In this document: one piece after another, positions 1 to 7,329 of the stretch
How positions within the stretch are numbered: position 1 is the first letter of the stretch
How the letters are laid out: every line of letters starts with the position of its first letter
IMG/VR virus record: IMGVR_UViG_3300035157_000042
Span: 1-22,323 of that record
Reading direction: 5' to 3' (one strand)
Origin: a virus
Length of the DNA stretch: 22,323 bases
Program-made: the position numbers and the translations under genes
The notes under the pieces: model-generated
What the model was told of the DNA's origin: nothing
Databases searched by the model: none
The model's input: the letters and a program-made list of their open reading frames with translations, nothing else

Positions 1-182
1 CGCTTACATGGGTACTTGCTTATGAAACTGGTAATGGTAACAAGACTGAAGCAGTGAAGGATACCTTTAGAACGTTACTCTCTACAGAGTATCAAGAGAA
101 GGCATCTGTGCTAGGTTATGTACCACTCAGAGGTGACATCCTTGAGAAGTCTCGTGCTGCTGTAGAAAGAATTAGTAAGTAA
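1..182 (+). CDS. pstS: PstS-like phosphate ABC transporter substrate-binding protein, C-terminal fragment
   Basis: This is the last 59 codons of a gene that enters from the left edge; the reading frame begins at base 3. The fragment ends with a pattern known from the C-terminus of PstS proteins: LTWVLAYETGN, a helix with TEAVKDTFRTLLSTEYQ, then the hallmark LGYVPLRGDILEK and a last helix ending in RISK. PstS binds phosphate in the periplasm and hands it to the Pst ABC transporter. Cyanophages carry it as a host-derived auxiliary gene expressed under phosphate stress. The stop codon overlaps the next start by one base (TAATG), so the two genes are probably co-transcribed. The ligand-binding residues and any pho box lie outside the window. 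The family call is fairly sure for so short a piece; phage versus host origin cannot be judged from it. Confidence 0.82.
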   Translation, partial: LTWVLAYETGNGNKTEAVKDTFRTLLSTEYQEKASVLGYVPLRGDILEKSRAAVERISK

Positions 183-796
183 TGACTGCACCTACATTAA
201 CTGATCTGATATATCTAAAGAAAAATTATTTGACTAAGGATCAGTGTGAAATTATTATTAATGAATTTGAGGCAAGCTCACAAAAACCTGATCAGGAACA
301 TTGTGGGCATGCCTTTAATAATTTGGATGTATACTCCACCTTTAAAGTCAAGGAGTCTAAGGTAGGTACTGATAGTTTTAATATAATACATCAAACTATT
401 GAGAATGTAATTAATGAGTATCATGATTACCTTGATACTTTTAATGCCTTTCATGTTGCTAGGAGAGGTAGTATGTTACACCCTCATAAGTATCGTCTTA
501 TGAAATATGAGAAGGGTGCTTGGATACATCCTCATATAGATCATGATGTTACCATATATGGTAGTTGTACTATCAATTTAAATGATGAGTATGAAGGTGG
601 TGACTTTGCGTTCTGGGGTGGCAAGCATAAATTGAAATTAGGGTTAGGTGATGTGATGATCTGGCCAGCAGATTTCTTTTGGGTACATGAGGTAGAAGAA
701 ATAACAGATGGTACTAGGTACTCTGCAAATACTTTTCTATGTTCTACACCAAAAACATTACCTGAAACTGTAAGATATAATGTGAGAGGTGTATGA
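182..796 (+). CDS. 2OG-Fe(II) oxygenase (prolyl-4-hydroxylase-like), halogenase-linked
   Basis: This 204-aa protein has the core of a 2-oxoglutarate/Fe(II) dioxygenase. The iron-binding HxD is H118-D120 (in HPHIDHD), the distal histidine is H169 (in FFWVHEVEE), and R179 in GTRYSANTFL would bind the 2-oxoglutarate carboxylate. The segment between them (INLNDEYEGGDFAF...GDVMIWPADF) is the usual jelly-roll spacing of P4H-type enzymes. Such enzymes couple decarboxylation of 2OG to hydroxylation of a protein, lipid or small molecule; the substrate is not evident here. The start overlaps the pstS stop by one base, and the stop region overlaps the halogenase start by four bases (ATGA), so it probably acts with the halogenase or is at least co-expressed with it. 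It is the first of four such oxygenases in the window. The four are divergent, not a recent tandem duplication. Confidence 0.85.
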   Translation: MTAPTLTDLIYLKKNYLTKDQCEIIINEFEASSQKPDQEHCGHAFNNLDVYSTFKVKESKVGTDSFNIIHQTIENVINEYHDYLDTFNAFHVARRGSMLHPHKYRLMKYEKGAWIHPHIDHDVTIYGSCTINLNDEYEGGDFAFWGGKHKLKLGLGDVMIWPADFFWVHEVEEITDGTRYSANTFLCSTPKTLPETVRYNVRGV

Positions 797-2301
797 AAAC
801 TATTGCTATTGTTGGTGGTGGTACTGCTGGATGGCTTACTGCTCATCAATTTCTTAGAAAAATAAATCCAGAAATAAAAATAGTTGTAGTGTCTTCCTCA
901 CAAGTTCCTGTTATAGGAGTGGGTGAAGGAACTACAGGTCTTTTTACTGAGTTGATTCATGAACTGTTTGATGAGAAAGAATTTTTAAAAGAAACAGAAT
1001 CTACCTATAAGATAGGTATAAGGCATAGTGATTGGGATGAAGTAGGAAAATCTTTTTGGTCACCATTAGGTGATGAATACTCTGGTGAGTATTCATTTCC
1101 TTCACCAGACTATGATGATGTTAGGGTGTGGCATATTGCTAATGGATTAGAGTATGATAAGTCATTCCAATCTCGTTTGATGGCAGAGAACAGACTTCAC
1201 ATTTCAAATGGTGAAAGTATATACACTAAGTTACATGAGGAACATGATGGATATAGTATACCTGTTGCATATCATTTAGATAGTCATAAGGTTGGGGAAT
1301 ATTTAAAAAGGAAAGCATTAGAGAAATCTAATTGTTCTCATGTTGAAGGTAAAGTAGTAGCTCTCGCTCAAGATAGAGATGGTTCTATACATCATCTTGT
1401 CTTGGATGATGATAGAGAAGTTGAAGCTGATTTTTATATAGATTGTTCTGGGTTCTCTAGAATATTAATTAATAATATTACAGATAATAATTTTATATCA
1501 TATGATAATGATCTTTTAGTGGATAGTGCTTTAGTTTTTACTAGAGATTCTAATGATATTAAAAATTATACTCATGCTCATGCATTAAAGAATGGGTGGA
1601 TGTGGGAGATACCTACACAAACTAGAATGGGATGTGGATATACTTTTAGTAGTAAGTTTACTGATAAAGATAAAGCATATGATGAGTTGGGTGATGTAGA
1701 GATAAAGAAACATATTACATTTAACTCTGGTAGAGTAGAAAAGCATTGGTTTAGGAATGTATTATCAACAGGTCTTGCTAGTGGATTTGTTGAACCATTA
1801 GAAGCTATTTCTATTCATGCTACTATTTTACAGAACCAAGAGTTCTTGGATAATTATTTTAAACCTAGTTTAGATCTAACTTGTGATGCTCTTCAGGAAC
1901 AATACAATGAAGATGTGAATTATATGTGGGATAACTTTAGAGACTTTCTTGTGTTTCATTATATCTCACATAGAACTGATACTGATTTTTGGATTGAATC
2001 TTCTAGTTCAGAAAGATGGAGTCCTAGATTAACTAGACTAATGAAGATATGGAAATGTAGAATGCCAAGAGTTACTGATTTTAAAATTGGTAAGAGTAAT
2101 GATTTTCATGCTATGGGTAATCCATTATGGTATAACATTGCTATTGGTATGAACATGTTAGATCCATTGATTGCTTCACAGGAACTACATGACTATGGCA
2201 TATATGATGTAATGGAAACTCGTTGTAAGAATACATTTGATGCCATAGAGAAAGCACTACCATCTATGGTTAAAACAAACGATTATTATATGCATATATA
2301 A
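793..2301 (+). CDS. Flavin-dependent halogenase (tryptophan halogenase family, VirX1-like)
   Basis: This 502-aa protein is a full-length FAD-dependent halogenase. The N-terminal dinucleotide-binding motif is GGGTAGW (residues 8-14). The catalytic lysine that relays HOCl-type oxidant in PrnA/RebH fits K73 (TYKIGIRHSDW). The family signature WxWxIP is intact at 269-274 (WMWEIP), and the PLE motif with the active-site glutamate lies at 335-337. The serine next to that glutamate in PrnA is alanine here (A338). The family uses FADH2 from a separate reductase, O2 and halide to halogenate an aromatic substrate. A cyanophage member, VirX1 from phage Syn10, has been described as an iodinase with broad substrate range, and this gene is probably of that type. 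The substrate and flavin reductase are not encoded nearby. Its start overlaps the upstream oxygenase gene by four bases. A strong terminator follows directly, so this is the last gene of its unit. Confidence 0.93.
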   Translation: MKTIAIVGGGTAGWLTAHQFLRKINPEIKIVVVSSSQVPVIGVGEGTTGLFTELIHELFDEKEFLKETESTYKIGIRHSDWDEVGKSFWSPLGDEYSGEYSFPSPDYDDVRVWHIANGLEYDKSFQSRLMAENRLHISNGESIYTKLHEEHDGYSIPVAYHLDSHKVGEYLKRKALEKSNCSHVEGKVVALAQDRDGSIHHLVLDDDREVEADFYIDCSGFSRILINNITDNNFISYDNDLLVDSALVFTRDSNDIKNYTHAHALKNGWMWEIPTQTRMGCGYTFSSKFTDKDKAYDELGDVEIKKHITFNSGRVEKHWFRNVLSTGLASGFVEPLEAISIHATILQNQEFLDNYFKPSLDLTCDALQEQYNEDVNYMWDNFRDFLVFHYISHRTDTDFWIESSSSERWSPRLTRLMKIWKCRMPRVTDFKIGKSNDFHAMGNPLWYNIAIGMNMLDPLIASQELHDYGIYDVMETRCKNTFDAIEKALPSMVKTNDYYMHI

Positions 2302-2309
2302 TGTACAAC

Positions 2310-2336
2310 AAAAGAGACCCAAGAGGTCTCTTTTTA
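2310..2336 (+). terminator. Rho-independent terminator after the halogenase
   Basis: A 10-bp perfect stem (2310-2319 paired with 2325-2334, core AAAGAGACC / GGTCTCTTT) has a five-base loop (CAAGA), and the 3' arm ends in a T-run that continues to 2335. It starts 9 bases after the halogenase stop and ends before the next ribosome binding site. It therefore separates the metabolic cassette from the small genes upstream of gp43. Confidence 0.9.
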
Positions 2337-2349
2337 TATGGAGAGAGAC

Positions 2350-2580
2350 ATGAATGTCTATTTGAATTTAAAACCAAATAACCATGACGGTGATTCGGAT
2401 CTCTTGACAGTTGATGTACCTTCAAGTTATACTGAGGAACTACTAAAACATGTCAGACCTATTGCCGAAGAAAAAAATGTACCTGAGTCACGTATACTTA
2501 AGGACATCATAAAACAATCTATCAACGAAATACAAAGGAGAAGTTATGAGCGTAAGAGTCGTAAGAACCAGAAGCGGTGA
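2350..2580 (+). CDS. Small protein with ribbon-helix-helix-like pattern
   Basis: A 76-aa protein. An upstream in-frame ATG exists at 2338, but it touches the terminator; the ATG at 2350 is preceded by GGAGAGAGAC and is the better start. Residues about 17-60 read as a short strand (LLTVDVPSS) followed by two helices (YTEELLKHVRPIAEEKN, then ESRILKDIIKQSINEIQ). This is the strand-helix-helix layout of small DNA-binding proteins of the Arc/CopG type. The tail is very basic (RRSYERKSRKNQKR), fitting nucleic-acid binding. The last 35 bases overlap the next gene in another frame. I do not recognise a named family, and the RHH call is by pattern only. As the first gene after a terminator and upstream of gp43, it might be a regulator. 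Confidence 0.6.
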   Translation: MNVYLNLKPNNHDGDSDLLTVDVPSSYTEELLKHVRPIAEEKNVPESRILKDIIKQSINEIQRRSYERKSRKNQKR

Positions 2581-2953
2581 CGACGTTATCTGTGATTTAT
2601 TTGAGGTTACTACCAAAGATGATACTGAGAAACCAGTTGCTTTTCAACTAGTTAATGCTTATTATCTTTATCTAGTTGATCCTAATCCTGATATTGAAGT
2701 AGAAGGAGGTGGAGAAATAAATAAAATTTCTAAACCAGAAATAAAATTTGAACCTTATGCTCCTTTCTGTAAGGAAGATAGGATCATGGTTAAATTAGAT
2801 GAGGTAGTTACTGCATATGAAACGCATGACGAGATCATTAAAAAGTACAATCAATTAGTGGAGGCTACACGTGGAAGAGGAGATGATGCAACAGCAGTTG
2901 AAAGTGATACTGCTGAAACAGAGATCGAATTATCTGTTAGGGAAGGTGACTGA
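2546..2953 (+). CDS. Sm/LSm-like small protein, first copy
   Basis: This 135-aa protein begins at an ATG with a good ribosome site (AGGAG, 6 bases upstream), inside the end of the preceding gene. Residues 1-43 (VRVVRTRSGDDVICDLFEV... then FQLVNAYYLYL) look like the bent beta strands of an Sm1 motif. IMVKLDEVVTAYETHDEIIKKY (about 80-101) fits the Sm2 strand pair and a following helix. An acidic, low-complexity tail (about 107-135) follows. A crystal structure of an Sm-like protein of putative cyanophage origin is known from marine metagenome data, and this may be that family; I judge it by pattern only. LSm proteins form rings that bind RNA. The C-terminal 70 bases overlap the next gene in a different frame, so the acidic tail may be shaped partly by coding for the next protein's first strand. 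Confidence 0.7.
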   Translation: MSVRVVRTRSGDDVICDLFEVTTKDDTEKPVAFQLVNAYYLYLVDPNPDIEVEGGGEINKISKPEIKFEPYAPFCKEDRIMVKLDEVVTAYETHDEIIKKYNQLVEATRGRGDDATAVESDTAETEIELSVREGD

Positions 2954-3128
2954 ACTAGATGAGGAACCCAGTATCCTTATAGAGGAATGTTACGAAATAA
3001 TTTCTGATGATGAGATAGTTCCCTTCCCATCATATACTGCTCAACGTGACGTTTTCTTGACTTCTGATACGATTTTGACTATACTGGATCCGAGTCCAAA
3101 TATAGTTAAATTGTACGAGAAGAAATGA
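2883..3128 (+). CDS. Sm/LSm-like small protein, second copy
   Basis: An 81-aa protein if started at the ATG at 2883 (a second ATG follows at 2886). Both are preceded by GGAAGAGGAG, a good ribosome site. A GTG at 2871 is possible but less likely. From residue about 6 the protein runs directly into an Sm1-like strand pattern (LKVILLKQRSNYLLGKVTEL, then PSILIEECYEI). It ends with an Sm2-like part, DVFLTSDTILTILDPS (about residues 58-73). It resembles the first copy in fold but not closely in sequence. About 70 bases overlap the preceding gene out of frame, and its end overlaps the gp43 start by four bases (ATGA), so its translation is probably coupled to that of the polymerase. The role is unknown; RNA binding is inferred from the fold only. 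Confidence 0.7.
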   Translation: MMQQQLKVILLKQRSNYLLGKVTELDEEPSILIEECYEIISDDEIVPFPSYTAQRDVFLTSDTILTILDPSPNIVKLYEKK

Positions 3129-5614
3129 GTCAGTTTTACACCAACGTACAGTTAGCTGGTGACACTATCCTCTATAGGGGATATCAAGATGGAACTCCAG
3201 TTCAGTTTCGTGGTAAGTTTTCTCCTACATTATATGTCCCTTCTCAAAAGAAGGAGAAATATAAGACACTTGATGGTAGATCAGTTGCTCCTATAGAGTT
3301 TACTACTGCCAGAGATGCTAGAGAATTTATTAAAACGTATGATGGTGTAGAAGGATTTGAAGTACATGGGTATGAGCGTTTTGTATATCAGTATATAAGA
3401 CGTGAGTTTCCAGGTGAGGTTGATTATAATATCAATCAGATGAAGATATTCGCATTGGACATTGAGGTTCAGTGTGAGAACGGTTTCCCTGATGTGGAAG
3501 CAGCAGCAGAAGAGATGCTTTCTATTACCATTAAAGATATGGTTACGAAAGAATTTTTTGTATGGGCTGTAAGAGAGTTTGAAGTACCTGATGGTGTCAA
3601 GGCATTTATCTATGACACCGAAAGGGATATGCTTAGTAACTTTATTGAATGGTGGGTGCAGAATACACCAGATATTCTTACAGGTTGGAACGTTAACCTA
3701 TATGACGTACCTTATATTGCTCGTCGTGTAAATAGGACGTTGGGTGAGAAATGGATGAAGTCCTTATCACCTTGGAACCGTGCTAATGAAAGGGAGGTAT
3801 ATGTCCAAGGACGTAAAAATTATGCTTATGATGTTAGTGGGATTAACATTCTCGACTATCTCGATCTTTACCGTAAGTTTACTTATAGTAACCAGGAATC
3901 ATACAGACTCGATCATATCGCTTTTGTTGAACTAGGTCAGCGTAAGGTTGATCATAGTGAGTATGATAATTTTAAAGATTTTTATACTAGAGATTGGCAG
4001 AAGTTTATTGAGTACAACATCCAAGACGTTGAGTTGATCGACAGATTGGAAGATAAGATGAAGTTATTGGAACTTGCCATAACAATGGCTTATGATGCCA
4101 AGACAAACTTTGAAGATGTGTATTCTCAAGTTCGTATGTGGGATACCATCATTTATAATTACTTAAGCGACAAGAACATTGTTGTACCACCCCGAAAGGG
4201 ATCTAAAAAAGATGAAAAATACGCAGGTGCTTATGTCAAGGAACCGAAACCAGGACGCTATGATTGGGTTGTGTCTTTTGACCTCAATAGCCTGTATCCT
4301 CATCTTATTATGCAGTACAACATCTCCCCAGAGACCCTCTGGGAGACTCGACATTCCAGCTCGAGCGTTGAACGGATTCTAAATCAAGAGATTGATTTTA
4401 GTGATTGTAAATTTGCCGTGTGTGCTAACGGTGCTCAGTATCGTAAGGACGTACATGGTTTCCTACCAAAAATAATGCAGAAGATCTATGACGAACGTAC
4501 GATATATAAAAAGGCCATGCTCCAAGCAAAGAGGGATTATGAAAAAAGTCCCTCTACTAAGTTACAAAAAGATATTAGTAAATTCAATAATATCCAAATG
4601 GCTAGAAAAATACAGCTCAATTCAGCTTATGGAGCCATTGGAAACCAGTACTTTAGATATTACAACCTATCGAATGCTGAGGCGATTACTCTCAGTGGGC
4701 AGGTTAGCATCCGTTGGATTGAAAACAAAATGAATCAGTACCTTAATATGGTACTTAAAACTGAGGAGGAAGATTATGTTATTGCCAGTGATACTGATAG
4801 TATCTACCTCAACCTTGGTCCTTTGGTTGAAAGTGTATACAAGGGCAGAGAGAAAACTGATGAGGGCATTGCTAGGTTCCTTGACAAGGTGTGTCAAACT
4901 AAATTTGAGCCTTTTATTGAGAGTTCTTACCAAGAATTGGCCGAGTACGTTGGAGCGTACGAACAGAAAATGATTATGAAGAGGGAGAACATTGCCAACA
5001 AAGGTATATGGACTGCCAAGAAGAGATATATTCTTAACGTATTCAATAGTGAAGGGGTTCAGTATGCTCAACCTAAGTTAAAGGTTATGGGTATAGAGTG
5101 TGTTAAATCTTCTACACCAGGTGCATGTAGAGATAAGATTAAGGAGTGTTTGAAGGTTATTATGAATGAAGGTGAAGAAGCAGCACAAGATTTTATTAAG
5201 AACTTTAGGGATGAGTTTGATACATTTCCTGTTGAGGATATATCATTCCCCAGAGGATGCAATGGGATAAATAAGTGGGCAAACCCATCCAGTATATACA
5301 GCAAAGGCACACCTATACATGTGCGTGGTGCTTTGTTGTTTAATCATTACAATAAGAAGAACAAGTTACAGCATAAGTATCCTTTAATACAGGATGGCGA
5401 AAAGATTAAATTTGTTTATCTTAAGACACCAAATAAAATAGGAGAGAATGTAATTTCTTATTTACAAACTCTTCCTACAGAGTTTGGGCTTGACAAACAG
5501 GTCGACTATGACTTACAATTCAGTAAGAGTTTTCTTGAACCTATTAAAGTTATTATGGATACAATCGGATGGAAGCCAGAAAAAGTTGCTAGTTTGGAGT
5601 TCCTATTCGGATGA
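3125..5614 (+). CDS. 43: DNA polymerase gp43 (family B, with 3'-5' exonuclease)
   Basis: This 829-aa replicative polymerase is intact. Exonuclease motifs are D112/E114 (FALDIEV), D194 (GWNVNLYDVPY) and Y297/D301 (YNIQD). Polymerase motif A is D386 in FDLNSLYPH, motif B is K495-N499-Y502-G503 (KIQLNSAYG), and motif C is the DTD at 556-558 (SDTDSIY). The KKRY element follows in the palm-thumb region. It is somewhat shorter than T4 gp43 (898 aa) and is one continuous reading frame, not split as in some T4 relatives. The C-terminus ends in a short hydrophobic tail (SLEFLFG), like the clamp-binding peptide of T4 gp43. Start and stop both overlap neighbours by ATGA, so it is translationally coupled to the Sm-like gene before it and to a micro-ORF after it. 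Confidence 0.98.
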   Translation: MSQFYTNVQLAGDTILYRGYQDGTPVQFRGKFSPTLYVPSQKKEKYKTLDGRSVAPIEFTTARDAREFIKTYDGVEGFEVHGYERFVYQYIRREFPGEVDYNINQMKIFALDIEVQCENGFPDVEAAAEEMLSITIKDMVTKEFFVWAVREFEVPDGVKAFIYDTERDMLSNFIEWWVQNTPDILTGWNVNLYDVPYIARRVNRTLGEKWMKSLSPWNRANEREVYVQGRKNYAYDVSGINILDYLDLYRKFTYSNQESYRLDHIAFVELGQRKVDHSEYDNFKDFYTRDWQKFIEYNIQDVELIDRLEDKMKLLELAITMAYDAKTNFEDVYSQVRMWDTIIYNYLSDKNIVVPPRKGSKKDEKYAGAYVKEPKPGRYDWVVSFDLNSLYPHLIMQYNISPETLWETRHSSSSVERILNQEIDFSDCKFAVCANGAQYRKDVHGFLPKIMQKIYDERTIYKKAMLQAKRDYEKSPSTKLQKDISKFNNIQMARKIQLNSAYGAIGNQYFRYYNLSNAEAITLSGQVSIRWIENKMNQYLNMVLKTEEEDYVIASDTDSIYLNLGPLVESVYKGREKTDEGIARFLDKVCQTKFEPFIESSYQELAEYVGAYEQKMIMKRENIANKGIWTAKKRYILNVFNSEGVQYAQPKLKVMGIECVKSSTPGACRDKIKECLKVIMNEGEEAAQDFIKNFRDEFDTFPVEDISFPRGCNGINKWANPSSIYSKGTPIHVRGALLFNHYNKKNKLQHKYPLIQDGEKIKFVYLKTPNKIGENVISYLQTLPTEFGLDKQVDYDLQFSKSFLEPIKVIMDTIGWKPEKVASLEFLFG

Positions 5615-5763
5615 CCACATACATTGTTGAATATCAGAAAGCTTTTGGTGCTGGTGCTATGCCAGATGAAAAAGAGTTCTTCGATAAAACAGAAGCAGAA
5701 TGGTTTGAGAAAGCCATGAAGCGTTCAAATTACATTACAAAATTATTTAAGAAAAGTCCATGA
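5611..5763 (+). CDS. Micro-ORF between gp43 and uvsX
   Basis: A 50-aa reading frame starts at ATG 5611 inside the gp43 stop (ATGA) and ends at TGA 5761-5763, overlapping the uvsX start at 5760 in the same way. The protein begins [15 protein letters not shown] and ends in a basic patch (TKLFKKSP). It has a short beta-type start and then a charged helix ([19 protein letters not shown]). There is no recognised domain. The two tight overlaps, each of four bases, and the lack of any other coding frame in this stretch support its being a real translated gene. Function unknown. Confidence 0.75.
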   Translation: MTTYIVEYQKAFGAGAMPDEKEFFDKTEAEWFEKAMKRSNYITKLFKKSP

Positions 5764-6770
5764 GTTTTTTACAGGATGTAGTAAAGGAGATAGGTAATGA
5801 ATATGCTTCTCTCGTTAGTGATGGTGTTGCTGCTGGTGACACAAATAATTTTATCGACACAGGTAGTCACATCTTTAACGCACTTGTCTCAGGAAGCATC
5901 TACGGAGGTATTCCAGGGAATAAGATCACAGCTATTGCAGGTGAGTCAAGCACAGGCAAAACTTTTTTCTGCCTTGGTGTGGTACAGCATTTTCTCGAAT
6001 CTAATCCTGATTCTGGGGTTATTTACTTTGAGTCTGAGAGTGCATTAAGTAAACAGCAGATTGAAGAGAGGGGTATTGATTCTTCTCGTATGATGATTGT
6101 ACCTGTTACTACGGTACAAGAATTTAGAACACAATCTATCAGAATATTAGACAAATATTTAGAACAACCTCCTTCATCGAGACAACCCTTAATGTTTGTT
6201 TTAGATTCTCTTGGTATGTTATCAACCAGTAAAGAGGTTGAGGACAGTGAAGCAGGTAAAGATACACGTGACATGACTAGAGCACAAGTTGTCAAGTCTA
6301 TCTTTAGAGTTCTAACTCTTAAATTAGGTAAAGCAAACGTCCCAATGTTGGTTACCAATCATACATATGATGTAGTAGGATCTTATATCCCCACAAAGGA
6401 GATGGGAGGTGGCAGTGGACTCAAATACGCAGCAAGCACAATCATATATCTATCTAAAAAGAAAGAGAAGGATGGTAAAGAGGTTGTGGGAAATATTATT
6501 AAATGCAAAACAGCTAAAGCTAGATTAACTAAGGAGAATAGTGCCGTTGATGTACGACTTTATTATGACACAGGACTTGACAAGTATTACGGACTATTGG
6601 AATTGGGTGAGAAGCATGGAGTATTTGAACGGAAGGGAAACCGCATTAGTATTGGTGGCTCTAATGTTTATCCTTCTGCAATTCTTGCCGACCCAGAAAA
6701 ATACTTCACCCCCGAACTAATGCAAGCATTAGACGAATGTGCATCCAAGGAGTTTCGCTATGGTAACTAA
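5760..6770 (+). CDS. uvsX: UvsX RecA-like recombinase
   Basis: A 336-aa RecA/UvsX-type recombinase. Walker A is GESSTGKT at 61-68, and Walker B is the hydrophobic strand LMFVLDS at 144-150. ESES at 91-94 occupies the usual catalytic-glutamate region at the end of the next strand. The region around [32 protein letters not shown] matches the RecA core strands that follow. It would coat ssDNA and catalyse strand exchange for recombination-dependent replication and repair, working with gp43 and gp41 encoded around it. The length is somewhat below T4 UvsX (about 390 aa), as is common in marine relatives. The end overlaps the ribosome site and start of the next oxygenase gene by 11 bases. Confidence 0.95.
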   Translation: MSFLQDVVKEIGNEYASLVSDGVAAGDTNNFIDTGSHIFNALVSGSIYGGIPGNKITAIAGESSTGKTFFCLGVVQHFLESNPDSGVIYFESESALSKQQIEERGIDSSRMMIVPVTTVQEFRTQSIRILDKYLEQPPSSRQPLMFVLDSLGMLSTSKEVEDSEAGKDTRDMTRAQVVKSIFRVLTLKLGKANVPMLVTNHTYDVVGSYIPTKEMGGGSGLKYAASTIIYLSKKKEKDGKEVVGNIIKCKTAKARLTKENSAVDVRLYYDTGLDKYYGLLELGEKHGVFERKGNRISIGGSNVYPSAILADPEKYFTPELMQALDECASKEFRYGN

Positions 6771-7329
6771 ATTAGAAGACTACATCAAGTGCTATGATAA
6801 TATGGTCAATGATACTCTATGTAATGATATCATTGAAGCATATAAACAATCAGGTACTAGCTATGTTAATAGAGAACAGAGACCTACGTTCCATGAACTG
6901 AATATATCTAAGAAGTATAAGGCAGAGGATCCTTTATGGATTAAACCTCAAAAGATAATAACAGAAACATTTATTGATGTTGTTAATCTTTACATGGAAG
7001 ATCTAGAAATTGCTAGAGATTTTCCTGTCAAGTATACTTTTGAGGAGTACCGTATGAAACGGTATGAGTGTAATGATCATGATCAATTTAAAGATCATGT
7101 TGATGTACAGGATTACAGTTCTGCACGTCGTTTTGTTGTTATATTTCTCTATTTGAATGATGTTTTAGAGGGTGGTGAGACAAATTTTCCTAGATTGGAC
7201 TTGGCAATTACACCAAAACAAGGTAGAATACTCGTGTTCCCTGCCAACTGGCAGTACAGACATGCAGGTCTCCCTGTAAGGTCAAACGACAAATACATTA
7301 TTGGATCTTATCTCCACTACCTAGAATGA
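6760..7329 (+). CDS. 2OG-Fe(II) oxygenase between uvsX and gp41
   Basis: A 189-aa protein from ATG 6760, chosen because AAGGAG lies 8 bases upstream; a GTG at 6739 would add seven residues inside uvsX. The dioxygenase core is clear: HxD at H113-D115 (KDHVDV), the GGET turn (LEGGETNFP), the strand [10 protein letters not shown], and the distal histidine H168 (RHAG). K178, rather than arginine, lies at the 2-oxoglutarate-binding position ([11 protein letters not shown]). Lysine at this position is typical of prolyl-4-hydroxylase-type enzymes. The substrate is not evident. It sits inside the replication operon (stop overlaps the gp41 start by ATGA), so it would be made together with the replisome. 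2OG oxygenases in this position are common in T4-like cyanophages, but their role is not known. Confidence 0.9.
   Translation: MVTKLEDYIKCYDNMVNDTLCNDIIEAYKQSGTSYVNREQRPTFHELNISKKYKAEDPLWIKPQKIITETFIDVVNLYMEDLEIARDFPVKYTFEEYRMKRYECNDHDQFKDHVDVQDYSSARRFVVIFLYLNDVLEGGETNFPRLDLAITPKQGRILVFPANWQYRHAGLPVRSNDKYIIGSYLHYLE

Noticed and set aside
541-849. Reverse-strand open frame opposite the first oxygenase
   Set aside because: It lies fully across real + strand genes with clear motifs, has low-complexity Ser/Thr composition, and no ribosome site.
2716-2723. AATAAATA match in the first Sm-like gene
   Set aside because: Inside coding DNA; the next start is about 160 bases away and gp43 is not expected to be a late gene.
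4163-4382. Two overlapping frames (both strands) inside gp43
   Set aside because: gp43 motif A is encoded here in the correct frame; the extra frames are by-products of a locally C-rich codon pattern.
5266-5273. GATAAATA match to the late promoter consensus in gp43
   Set aside because: Deep in coding DNA with no gene start nearby; chance match in AT-rich sequence.
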